Shown: one piece after another, positions 49,792-58,768 of the stretch
How positions within the stretch are numbered: the first letter of the stretch is position 1
Layout of the letters: each line of letters opens with the position of its first letter
From: Acidobacteriota bacterium
GTDB lineage: Bacteria > Acidobacteriota > Terriglobia > Terriglobales > Acidobacteriaceae
Assembly: GCA_021806005.1 (NCBI GenBank)
Contig: JAJZDM010000002.1
Span: 1 to 64,000 of the forward strand
DNA: 64,000 nucleotides
Direction of reading: 5' to 3'
Program-made: the position numbers and the translations under genes
The notes under the pieces: model-generated
Databases searched by the model: none
Seen by the model: only the letters and a program-made list of their open reading frames with translations
What the model was told of the DNA's origin: nothing

Positions 49792-50333
49792 TGCGGTTCT
49801 GGGACGGCGAGCAGCGTCCAATTCTCTGTGGCCTTCCACTCGCGTTCAAACCGTGAGCGATCCACCTTGAGCAACTTGCGCTGTGCCGGGTCATTCACGA
49901 TCACCAGATGCCTCGGGCTGTCTACGCCGACCACCACCGCGTAATGCAGATCCGGGTCCCCCTGGGGCTTGATCGCAACGATCAGCGGCCTACCTTTGGC
50001 AATCTGATGCTCGATGTCGTCCCAGTCGCCGGCGTAGGCAAATGCGCGATAGCTGTGCTGCTCAAAGTAGCCGGCCATATTCGTAGCGCTCACGCCATGC
50101 CGTCCTGGCGGCAACTCGCGCAGGATGGTGGCGGCATCGGTCGGGGCCTGATCGGGCTGTTCGTGCTTCTTCTGCCAGTATTGCATCACCATGGCAATGC
50201 ATGCGTCGCCGCATCCCAGTTTGGTCTGGCGTACAAAGGGAACATTCAGCCACATGCTGGCGGCTTCAGTAGCCACTGCTGCGCTGCACCCCGCAATCCA
50301 TAGCGCAGCCACCAGTACAACGCGGCGCTTCAT
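49788..50333 (-). CDS. C39-like cysteine peptidase, PA2778-like
   Basis: Lipobox-like LWIAGCSA; WLNVPFVRQTKLGCGDACIAMVMQYW; HYAVVVGVDSPRHLVIVNDP; ATGA overlap with next gene. Confidence 0.85.
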   Translation of the reverse strand: MKRRVVLVAALWIAGCSAAVATEAASMWLNVPFVRQTKLGCGDACIAMVMQYWQKKHEQPDQAPTDAATILRELPPGRHGVSATNMAGYFEQHSYRAFAYAGDWDDIEHQIAKGRPLIVAIKPQGDPDLHYAVVVGVDSPRHLVIVNDPAQRKLLKVDRSRFEREWKATENWTLLAVPEPQ

Positions 50334-50353
50334 ATTGGCCTCCGTGAAGTGGC

Positions 50354-50761
50354 TTAGTCGTGGTTCACGACGATGATGAGCAGAATGACGCCGGCAAGGA
50401 AGAGCAGGACGACCAGCAGATCCTCATTGGTGAGATCGCCGGCGGCAAATTTGTTCTGCGCTTTGGTGGCGCGCGATGCCAACTGTGCAAGCTCCTGGTC
50501 GCTGAGTCCCGCAATCGCATTCTTCACCTGGACCGGGTCCATATGCGCCTTTTGCAGTGCCTGCTGGGCTTCCGCGGAGCCCAGAAAGCCCTGCAGCGCA
50601 TGGATGTTCTGCTGCCGGGCGTGGGTAGCGGCCTGTTCCGCTCTCTGGAGTTCAAGGGGGGCTACTACGTGTTCCGTCTGCCCAAGAACCATGCAAGGGA
50701 CGGAAGATGCCAAAACGGCAACCGCCAGCGCGCGAATCAGTCGCCAGGAACGTCGGGCCAT
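50354..50761 (-). CDS. PA2779-like small secreted/membrane protein (copy A)
   Basis: QNIHALQGFLGSAEAQQALQKAHMDPVQVKNAIAGLSDQELAQLASRATKAQNKFAAGDLTNEDLLVVLLFLAGVILLIIVVNHD. Confidence 0.8.
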   Translation of the reverse strand: MARRSWRLIRALAVAVLASSVPCMVLGQTEHVVAPLELQRAEQAATHARQQNIHALQGFLGSAEAQQALQKAHMDPVQVKNAIAGLSDQELAQLASRATKAQNKFAAGDLTNEDLLVVLLFLAGVILLIIVVNHD

Positions 50762-50764
50762 AGA

Positions 50765-50863
50765 TCAAAAACCTCCACCGGAGTATATGTGCGGGCCGGG
50801 AGTCCCGGTGCGCAACAGAGCCTTCACGCGCGACGCCGCTGCCCCATTATATAGAAGCCGCAT
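50765..50863 (-). CDS. Putative small ORF MRLLYNGAAASRVKALLRTGTPGPHIYSGGGF upstream of PA2779-like copy A
   Basis: SD-like GAGGAG 5-6 nt before ATG; lies inside segment duplicated upstream of copy B. Confidence 0.35.
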   Translation of the reverse strand: MRLLYNGAAASRVKALLRTGTPGPHIYSGGGF

Positions 50864-51176
50864 GGTTGCTCCTCGCGCTTCAGTTTCGGGCCGCCAGGGT
50901 AGAAAACAAGTCGCTGTATCCAGGGTCACTCCCTGCGGGGCGGCTCTTCCCGCAGGAACAGCAGCCCCGCAGCGCCCTTGCAGCGGGCACAAGGAATCGG
51001 GTGATGCGCGCTACCCGGATCACCGCGGTGATGCAGGTAGCGCGCGTCCTGGGTTGGACTGGGCGCAAAAGGGAAGGATTGCACCACCCGCTGGTGGCGC
51101 CAAGGCTTTGGCGCGCCCTGCTTTCCACCGTGTGGCCGTCAGTAAGAGGCAGCGAGTGCGGTGTGCCTTCCGGAAA

Positions 51177-51578
51177 TTAGTGTACGGCGACGATGATAAG
51201 GATGAGGGCGGCGATGCAGACCAGAACAATCAGCAGATCCCGATCGCTGAGGTCACCGGCGGCAAACTTGTTCTGCGCAGTGGTGGCGCGCGACGCCAGT
51301 TGTGCCAGCTCCTGATCACTTAACCCCGCAACCGCTTTTTCCACCTGGGTGGGGTCCATGTGCGCCTTGTTCAGGGCCTGCCGGGCCTCTGTAGAGCTCA
51401 GAAACCCCTGCAGGGTATCGATGTTCTGTTGCCGGGCGTGGGTAGCGCCCTGCTCAGCCTTCAGGAACTCTTGAGGGCCCACCACATGTTCCGTTTGCGC
51501 AAGAACCATGCAAGGGACGGCAGATACCATGACAGCAACAGTCAGCGCGCGGGTGCTTCGCCAAAAATGTGAGACCAT
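51177..51578 (-). CDS. PA2779-like small secreted/membrane protein (copy B)
   Basis: MVSHFWRSTRALTVAVMVSAVPCMVLAQTEHVVGPQEFLKAEQGATHARQQNIDTLQGFLSSTEARQALNKAHMDPTQVEKAVAGLSDQELAQLASRATTAQNKFAAGDLSDRDLLIVLVCIAALILIIVAVH. Confidence 0.8.
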   Translation of the reverse strand: MVSHFWRSTRALTVAVMVSAVPCMVLAQTEHVVGPQEFLKAEQGATHARQQNIDTLQGFLSSTEARQALNKAHMDPTQVEKAVAGLSDQELAQLASRATTAQNKFAAGDLSDRDLLIVLVCIAALILIIVAVH

Positions 51579-51856
51579 AAAGTACAACCTCCACCAGAAA
51601 AATGAATAGCAAACGTGCGGGCCGGGAATCCCGGTGCGCAACAGAGCTTTCAAGCGCAACGCCGCTGCCTCGATTATATCGAAGCCGCATGGTTGCTCCT
51701 CACAGTCCAACGGAATCCATGTCAGCTGTACGCCAGCCTCTTGCGCGTCAATCGCTCTATGCACCTCTGACGCTTCGATGTGCTCCGGCAGTTGCATGTC
51801 TTCATGAAGATGCCTGTTGATGGCGCTACTCCGAAGGCCACGAGCGGGAGGCGGCT

Positions 51857-53038
51857 CTATGCGGTCAATGCACGTAGACGGGCTACCGCGGCTGGGATGA
51901 TCTCCAGCGCGCGGTCGATCTCCCCGCTGGTGGTGAGGCGGGAGAGGGAGAGGCGCAGGCTGCCCTGAGCCTCCTGGGCGCTGAGGCCCATTGCGAGCAG
52001 GACGTGTGAGGGCTCGGTGGCTCCGGATTGGCACGCTGCACCAAAGCTGGCTGCGATGCCCTGCATGTCGAGCGCGATCAGCAGAGCCTCGGCATCGACG
52101 CCCGCAAAGCGCAGGTTGGTGGTGTTGGGTGAGCGGCGTTCTGCGTCGCCCGCCGGCCCATTCACGCTGCAGCCGGGGATAGTTGCGAGCAGGCCGGACT
52201 CGAGACGATCGCGCAGCGCAGCCAGTTCGCGATCCTGGTGAGAGGAGAGCCACTCCTGCGCCAGTTCGGCGGCGCGGCCCAGAGCGACGATGCCGGGGAC
52301 GTTCTCTGTGCCGGCGCGGCGCTGGCGCTCCTGCGGTCCTCCGTGGAGCAGCGGGGCAAGGTGAAGGCCGCTGCGGATGAAGAGAATGCCGGTTCCTTGT
52401 GGGGCGTACATCTTGTGGCCCGAGATGGAGAGCAGATCGACGTTCTTGAGCGCCCCGCTGAGATCCAGAGGGAGCTTGGCCGCGGCCTGCACCGCGTCTG
52501 TGTGGAAGAGGATGGCGGGGTTAAAGGCTTTGGCGATGCGGGCCAGCTTGCCGATGGGCTGGACGGCCCCGGTCTCGTTGTTGGCATACATGATGGAGAC
52601 CAGTTCGGTGTCCGGGCGCAGCGCGGCGCGAAAGGCCTCCGGGTCGATGACGCCTTCGCGGTTCGGGGCCAGGAGGGTGAGGCCTGCACCCCGGCGTCTC
52701 AGGGCTTGCGCTGTGTAGAGGACGGCGTGGTGCTCGATCTCGGTGGTGAGCAGGTGCGCGGGTTGTCGCTTCTCCAGAAAGGGGCTGAGTATGCCGTTGA
52801 GCGCAAGGTTGTCGCTCTCCGTGCCTCCGGAGGTGAAGACGATCTCTTTTGCCGAGCAGTTCAGCATTCGCGCGATGGAGGCTCGGGCTTGCTCCACGGC
52901 GGCGCGGGTACGCTGGCCGGCGTGATGCGCCGAGCTCGGATTGCCGAAGCTCTCCATCCAGAAGGGGCGCATGGCGTCGACGACCTGGGGAAGAACCGGG
53001 GTGGTGGCGTTGGCGTCGAGGTAAATGCGCTCCATCAC
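51857..53038 (-). CDS. Cysteine desulfurase (NifS/IscS family)
   Basis: IYLDANATTPVLPQVVDAM, VFTSGGTESDNLALNG, SISGHKMYAPQGTGILFIR. Confidence 0.94.
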   Translation of the reverse strand: MMERIYLDANATTPVLPQVVDAMRPFWMESFGNPSSAHHAGQRTRAAVEQARASIARMLNCSAKEIVFTSGGTESDNLALNGILSPFLEKRQPAHLLTTEIEHHAVLYTAQALRRRGAGLTLLAPNREGVIDPEAFRAALRPDTELVSIMYANNETGAVQPIGKLARIAKAFNPAILFHTDAVQAAAKLPLDLSGALKNVDLLSISGHKMYAPQGTGILFIRSGLHLAPLLHGGPQERQRRAGTENVPGIVALGRAAELAQEWLSSHQDRELAALRDRLESGLLATIPGCSVNGPAGDAERRSPNTTNLRFAGVDAEALLIALDMQGIAASFGAACQSGATEPSHVLLAMGLSAQEAQGSLRLSLSRLTTSGEIDRALEIIPAAVARLRALTA

Positions 53039-53377
53039 TCCATTTTAGGTCGGGCGGATGGCCGTTACTGGACTGGGCGGAAACGAGTCGTCCAGATCGG
53101 GTTGATGGAGGATGTATTCGGAGCAATAGATAGAGGAGTCGGCGGAGGCATCCTGCGTGCCCGACATCTCTGAGAAAACGAGATGTGGGGCAAGCAAGTG
53201 TTGTTTTGGGTAAGAGATCCAGAGGTGAGGGACTGGCATCCTGGGCACCCAAAAGTTGTGCGGACGGCTGGAGGCACTGCGCGACGGGAATGGAGAGTTG
53301 GAGACAAAGATGGCCCACTCCTGACCGTTGAGCGCAGGTCAGGAGTGGGCAGGGGTGGGAGGGGTTGAAAATCAGGT

Positions 53378-54190
53378 TTACTTCAGCGGTTCGATGACGG
53401 CTGCGATGTCGATGTGGTGGGTGCTGTGGGGAATGTCAATCGCGCCGAGCATCCGCGGTTTACCCAGGCTGAGCAGAGAGGTGGTCTCCAGGACGGTCTG
53501 GCTGACGACTGGCTCGGTGACGCCCTCGATGATCGAGGGCTGGGCAAGGTTCGATTGCTCGATCTTGGAGTGCAGTTGTACACCGTTGGCCATGGGGTCG
53601 ACGGTAGCGACAAAGTTCATGCCAATGTCGAGATACGTGAACTGCGTCTCGATGCTGGTGCTGGTGCTGGTGCTGGCGTTGGAGTAGGAGCCAGTGGCCA
53701 CAGGGACTTTTGTGCCTTGCTTGAGCGTGAGCTGCTGACCGGAGGCGAGAACCATGGAGTAGTGCTCGGTGCTGACGGTCCTGCCGGCGTCGAGCTCAGT
53801 GAGCGTGTAGGTAAGGCGGTAGCTTGTCTGGGCGCGGTCGAGATCATGGATGATCCTGGCGGCGAGGGCGAGCTGGTCCGGAAGGGCCTGCACGACGATG
53901 GCCCGCTTGGACTCCACGTCGTATAGCTTGGCGTCGGAGCAGAGCGCGTTGCGCAGAGCGGTGTAGACCTCGCCCTGGGCATATCTCTGCGCGGTGTCGG
54001 CGAGGTAGAACGTTCTGGTGTCGGCGGCAACGCCGCGAGCTGCTGAGCAGTTTTCGGCCTGATTCGATGCCGGCGGCTGTTCCTGTGCGCGGGCCGAGGG
54101 GGCGCTGGCGAAGAGTGGAAGCGGTAGCAGTGTGAGCCCGAGGGCGATTCGGGGAAAGTTGCCGAAGCGGAGAATGGACGTGCAAGTCAT
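53378..54190 (-). CDS. Secreted hypothetical protein
   Basis: Signal FPRIALGLTLLPLPLFASAPSARA; FYLADTAQRYAQGEVYTALRNALCSDAKLYDVESKRAIVVQALPDQLALAARIIHDLDRAQTSYRLTYTLTELDAG. Confidence 0.75.
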   Translation of the reverse strand: MTCTSILRFGNFPRIALGLTLLPLPLFASAPSARAQEQPPASNQAENCSAARGVAADTRTFYLADTAQRYAQGEVYTALRNALCSDAKLYDVESKRAIVVQALPDQLALAARIIHDLDRAQTSYRLTYTLTELDAGRTVSTEHYSMVLASGQQLTLKQGTKVPVATGSYSNASTSTSTSIETQFTYLDIGMNFVATVDPMANGVQLHSKIEQSNLAQPSIIEGVTEPVVSQTVLETTSLLSLGKPRMLGAIDIPHSTHHIDIAAVIEPLK

Positions 54191-54215
54191 GACGTGTGGC
54201 TCCATTGATTGGAAG

Positions 54216-55109
54216 TTAGAAGGCGAGAGATCTGAGCGGTTGCGGCAAAGGTGTGGAGAGGGCGATCTCGGGAGGCTCACGGAATCGAGTGGAGGTGAGG
54301 GCGTCGGACAGAGCGATGGGCGCCAGGGCGGCATTTACAAAGCGATGGATTGCTGCTTGCTGGCGGGCCTGGGCGGCGGCGCGCAGGCCCGGAGCGCGAG
54401 CCTGGTCCAGCGCGGCGACCTGGATTGGCCCTCCGGGGCGCGCCGCAGCGAGCAGAAGTCGCTCCTGGCCGGTGAGCGGAAGCAGCGGCGTGGGACGGCT
54501 GGGGGCGCGGGTCTCGGCGAGCGCGACCGCGTCGAGGTTGGCTGTTTGCTGGAACTCAGTTGCGGAGGCGGAGAGGGTTTGGCTTGGATGGTGCGCTCTG
54601 AGGAGCAGGTCTCGGGTTGTCCGGAGGGTTGCCTGGCCGGCTCGAGTCCCAAGGCTGGCGAATTGGGTCGTCTGAGTCTGGGTTGAGCCGCTGCCGGCGG
54701 TCGTTGCGGAATGCGAGGCCGGCGTGTGCTGGGCGGGTATGGACGCTGAAGAAGTGGATGCGGGAGCGCTGTGGTAGCGGGCAGTGAGGGTGGTGAGAAG
54801 CACGAGAACGGCGAGCAGCGCTGCTGGAATCGCGTAAGAGAACGAGGCCACGGCCCGGATGCGGGGCTGTTCGGGGTTGGGAAGGTGCAGCAGGATCGAC
54901 CGAAGAGCAGGGAATTCAGGGGTGAGGGAGTCCACGGCCGCAGAGCCAGCGCCGTCCTTGGTGGCCAGCGCCAGACGGGCGGCGATGCGCTGGGCCAGAC
55001 GTTCGTCTAGTCCGCTGGGTACCTGGGTGGCGGCCAGCGCAGCCAGGACGCGGTCGACGCAAGCCTCGGCGATCGTGGTTTCGGTGCGGGCGTTCGTTGG
55101 CAGGTTCAT
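54216..55109 (-). CDS. Probable anti-sigma factor-like membrane protein
   Basis: Starts at the stop of the ECF sigma gene; single TM VASFSYAIPAALLAVLVLLTTLTA after a cytoplasmic helix region. Confidence 0.6.
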   Translation of the reverse strand: MNLPTNARTETTIAEACVDRVLAALAATQVPSGLDERLAQRIAARLALATKDGAGSAAVDSLTPEFPALRSILLHLPNPEQPRIRAVASFSYAIPAALLAVLVLLTTLTARYHSAPASTSSASIPAQHTPASHSATTAGSGSTQTQTTQFASLGTRAGQATLRTTRDLLLRAHHPSQTLSASATEFQQTANLDAVALAETRAPSRPTPLLPLTGQERLLLAAARPGGPIQVAALDQARAPGLRAAAQARQQAAIHRFVNAALAPIALSDALTSTRFREPPEIALSTPLPQPLRSLAF

Positions 55110-55687
55110 AGCTTGGCTCCTCTCTCGATCCGTTGGCGCAGCCGTGCACGGGCGCGGAAGAGAAGGGCCCGGACGGCGGATTCACTGCGCTGCAGGATGG
55201 TGGAGATCTCGGTGATGCTGAGTTCGTCGATGGTTGAAAGCAAAAGAGCGTGACGCTCCGGCCTGGGCAAGCGCTGGATGGCGTTCAACACGGCGGCGAT
55301 CTGGCGGGTCTCGGCGAGCGCCTGGTCAGCGGGAACGGTGGCGGCCGCAAGGGAGGCGGCGAAGGGCTCGTCGAGCTGCTCCGGTCGGATCTTCCGGCGG
55401 CGGTCGAGCGCCAGATTCCAGGTGATGCGGATCAGCCAGGCGCGCAGATTGCGGACCTCGGGGAGGTCCTTCTGGCGCTCAAGGACGCGGAGAAAGACGT
55501 CCTGGACGAGGTCTTCCGCCTCGGAACGGTTGTGCAGGATGGAGTGGGCGACGCGGAAGAGCAGAGCGGAGTAGGCGTGGATCAGGGTGGAGAGATCGAT
55601 GGCTTCCGTGGATGCTGCCGAAGCGGGGAGTTGCTCGGAACCCAACACTACGTCCCATCCCCTTTCCCAGTGGCTGCTGGATTCCAT
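55106..55687 (-). CDS. ECF-family RNA polymerase sigma factor
   Basis: HSILHNRSEAEDLVQDVFLRVLERQKDLPEVRNLRAWLIRITWNLALDRRRK; LSITEISTILQRSESAVRALLFRARARLRQRI. Confidence 0.92.
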   Translation of the reverse strand: MESSSHWERGWDVVLGSEQLPASAASTEAIDLSTLIHAYSALLFRVAHSILHNRSEAEDLVQDVFLRVLERQKDLPEVRNLRAWLIRITWNLALDRRRKIRPEQLDEPFAASLAAATVPADQALAETRQIAAVLNAIQRLPRPERHALLLSTIDELSITEISTILQRSESAVRALLFRARARLRQRIERGAKL

Positions 55688-55974
55688 GCGTGTCCTCTTG
55701 CTGGTAGAGACGGGTGAGGCCAGGATTTGTTCGAATATTTTTTGTCTTTGGGGATTTGAACCGTGGGGAGCACTTTGAAGGGCGCCGGGAGCGGTGGGGC
55801 CAACCATGGCCTGCATCGGGTCTCCGGTGCGTCGCCGTAGATGGAGCCGGCAGGAATGGATGCTGTCTGGCGGGTCAACTTCGCCGTCTCAGGGCCAGAT
55901 GATGGAGGAATGGGCGACGGACGGATGGAGAAATGGACGGCGGACTGATCTAGATTAGGGGTGTGAGGTGAGCC

Positions 55975-57231
55975 ATGGTGGACGCACAGCGGGTGCTTGC
56001 GAATCTGGATGAGTTGAGAACGCTGACCGCAGATGAGCATGGGGCGCAGCGGGTGGCGTGGACGCCGATTTGGCTAAAGGCGCGAGCGTGGTTTCAGGCG
56101 AAGCTGGATGCACTGAGCGCGCAGAGTGGAGTGGCATTGGAGGACCACTACGACACTGCCGGAAATCACTGGGTGACGCTGGCCGGAGAGAGCGAGCGTG
56201 CGCTGGTGGTGGGCAGCCATCTGGACTCGGTACCCAACGGCGGATGGCTGGATGGGTGCCTGGGTGTGCTGGCCGGGCTGGAGGTTTTGACCCACATGAT
56301 CGAGGTATATGGCAGCCATCCTCCGGTGACGCTGAAGCTGGTGGACTGGGCCGATGAGGAGGGTGCCCGGTTTGGCCGGAGCCTGTTCGGTTCAGCAGCG
56401 TTTGCAGGCAAGGCGACCATCGCGGCTGACCGGGGGAGGACGGACAGGGACGGCATCACCCTGGAGGCGGCGCTGGCCGCCTGCGGCGTTGCGGTGGAAG
56501 ACGTCGGGAAGGCGGTGGTTGAGCAGAAGAATCTGGCCGCGTACCTGGAGCTACACATCGAGCAGGGACCCATTCTGGAGCGGCTGGGCGCGCCGCTGGC
56601 TGTGGTGCAGGGAACCAAGGGCGTGGAGCGTTGGGCGATTACCTTTTACGGTCAGGAGGCGCACTCCGGATCGACGCCCATGGAGGTGCGGCGCGACGCG
56701 CTGGCCGCCGCGGCGAAGCTCGCGCTGGAGATTCGGCCCATCGCGCGGAGGCATCCGCAGGCCGTGGCGACGATGGGAAGTGTGAAGACCTTTCCCGGGA
56801 TCGTTACGGCGGTGGTGGGGCGCTGCGAGGTGACGCTGGATATGCGGGATCTGGATGCGGAGGTGCTGGCGCAGATGCTGCGCGAGGCGCGCGAGGCCAG
56901 CGAGCGCTTCGCCCATGAAGAAGGCTGCACGGTCGAATGGGCCAGGATCTGGTCGATTGAGCCGATTCCCTTCGATCCGGCGTTAATCGCACTGTGCGAA
57001 GCGGCGATCGTCGAAGGAGTGGGGGGCTGCGTGAGGCTGCCGAGCGGACCTCTGCACGATGCGGCGGAGGTGGCCCGGCTTGGCGTTCCGACGGTGATGA
57101 TGTTTGTGCAGAGCCTCAACGGATTGAGTCATAACCCTGCCGAGGATACCCGGCGCGAGGATCTGGAGCAGGCGGTCTACGCATTTGCACGTTTGAGCGA
57201 GAAGACGATGCAGTGGATCGAGCAGCGCTGA
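55975..57231 (+). CDS. Zn-dependent amidohydrolase (N-carbamoyl amino acid hydrolase/beta-ureidopropionase-like)
   Basis: VVGSHLDSVPNGGWLDGCLGVLAGLE, WADEEGARFGRSLFGS, LELHIEQGPILERLG, HSGSTPMEVRRDAL. Confidence 0.9.
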   Translation: MVDAQRVLANLDELRTLTADEHGAQRVAWTPIWLKARAWFQAKLDALSAQSGVALEDHYDTAGNHWVTLAGESERALVVGSHLDSVPNGGWLDGCLGVLAGLEVLTHMIEVYGSHPPVTLKLVDWADEEGARFGRSLFGSAAFAGKATIAADRGRTDRDGITLEAALAACGVAVEDVGKAVVEQKNLAAYLELHIEQGPILERLGAPLAVVQGTKGVERWAITFYGQEAHSGSTPMEVRRDALAAAAKLALEIRPIARRHPQAVATMGSVKTFPGIVTAVVGRCEVTLDMRDLDAEVLAQMLREAREASERFAHEEGCTVEWARIWSIEPIPFDPALIALCEAAIVEGVGGCVRLPSGPLHDAAEVARLGVPTVMMFVQSLNGLSHNPAEDTRREDLEQAVYAFARLSEKTMQWIEQR

Positions 57232-57394
57232 AAGCATGTTGGCCAAGGGCGGATCTTGCCCGCTACCCAAGACCGATGGGCCACCGCAAGCGAATCGCTC
57301 CCAATTTTTCCCTCAAATGATGCATAATCTAACCTTCATCTGCCCGCTTGGTCTGGGAATCGAGTCGAGCGGCCGTGGGAGGCGCGTGGATTCT

Positions 57395-58768
57395 ATGAGT
57401 GGAGCCACCAGCTTTTATTCGAAGGCCAGAGGAACGGAGGAGATCGCACAGAGGTTTGCCGATCTCCATCCGCCGCTGAACGAGACGGCCGCTGTGACCG
57501 AGGCGTTGCGCTGCCTGTACTGCTTCAATGCGCCCTGCATGGGAGCCTGCCCAACCCATATTGATGTACCAAAGTTCATCAAGAAGATTGCGAGTGGGAA
57601 TCTGGAAGGTTCGGCGCGGACCATCCTGGAGGCGAACATCCTGGGCGCGAGCTGCGCACGCGCGTGCCCGGTACAGGTACTGTGCGAGGGCGCCTGCGTG
57701 ATGCATTACGACAACCAGCAGCCAATTGCCATAGGGCGTCTGCAGCGCTTCGCCATGGATGCGTTGCATGCCAGCGGCGGTTCGTTGCCATTTTCTCCCT
57801 GTGATCTCTCCGGCTCCGAGACGGGCAAACGGGTTGCCTTGATCGGCGCCGGACCGGCCTCACTGGCCTGCGCGGCTGAACTGCGCCGGCGTGGTGTGCG
57901 GGCGGCGATCTTCGATGCGCGGCCGCTCCCCGGAGGCCTGAACACCTATGGCATTGCGGAGTACAAGTTGCCCCTGGCGGAAAGCCTGCGCGAGATTGAT
58001 CTGCTGGCCCAACTGGGTGTGGAGTTTCACTTTGACACCACGGTAGACGCGGCTATGCTCGCGGAGTTGGAGGCCGGCTATGATGCAATCTTCCTTGGCG
58101 TGGGGCTGGGAGGCGTTCAGAAGCTGGGTGTCGTTGGAGAAGATCTGCCGGGGGCGATCAGCGCTCTGGAGTTTATTGCGGCATACAAGTGCGGCGAACT
58201 GCGGGAGGTTCCGGATCGGGTAGCTGTGATCGGCGCCGGGAACACGGCCACGGATGCCGCGATTGCAGCCGTGCGCCTGGGCGCCCGGGAGGTGCATATG
58301 GTTTACCGGCGCGGCTCTGAACAGATGTCGGCCTTTGCCTTTGAGTATGAGCACGCACGGGAGATGGGAGTGGGGTTTCTGTGGCACGTGATGCCGGTGC
58401 GGGTGATTGGAGACGGTAAGGTGGAGGCGCTGGAACTGGTGCAACTGGAGACGCGCGAGGATGGATCGCTGGCGCCGAGGGACGGCCAACACGTCTTGCT
58501 GGAGGTCGATCTGGTGATCAAGGCGATCGGACAGACGATGCAGGCGGAGTTTGTAAAGGAAGTTCAGGGAGGAGAGCCGGCGAGAGTGCAACTGGAGAAG
58601 GGGCGCATTCTGGTCGATCGCGAGACCGGACAGACGTCAAACCCGAAGTACTTTGCCGGCGGCGACTGCACCAATGGAGGGCGCGAGGTGGTCGATGCCG
58701 TGGCGGATGGAAGACGCGCCGGAGTTGGAATGGCTGCCTGGCTCGGGGGGCATCATGGCAACGCTTGA
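57395..58768 (+). CDS. preT: Dihydropyrimidine dehydrogenase, NADPH/FeS subunit PreT
   Basis: CLYCFNAPCMGACPTHIDVPKFIKKI, ILGASCARACPVQVLCEGACV, VALIGAGPASLACAAELRRRG. Confidence 0.9.
   Translation: MSGATSFYSKARGTEEIAQRFADLHPPLNETAAVTEALRCLYCFNAPCMGACPTHIDVPKFIKKIASGNLEGSARTILEANILGASCARACPVQVLCEGACVMHYDNQQPIAIGRLQRFAMDALHASGGSLPFSPCDLSGSETGKRVALIGAGPASLACAAELRRRGVRAAIFDARPLPGGLNTYGIAEYKLPLAESLREIDLLAQLGVEFHFDTTVDAAMLAELEAGYDAIFLGVGLGGVQKLGVVGEDLPGAISALEFIAAYKCGELREVPDRVAVIGAGNTATDAAIAAVRLGAREVHMVYRRGSEQMSAFAFEYEHAREMGVGFLWHVMPVRVIGDGKVEALELVQLETREDGSLAPRDGQHVLLEVDLVIKAIGQTMQAEFVKEVQGGEPARVQLEKGRILVDRETGQTSNPKYFAGGDCTNGGREVVDAVADGRRAGVGMAAWLGGHHGNA

Noticed and set aside
55739-55765. tRNA T-arm-like GGTTCAAATCC on the minus strand
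   Set aside because: Flanking bases do not form a T stem, and no acceptor, D or anticodon arm could be assembled.
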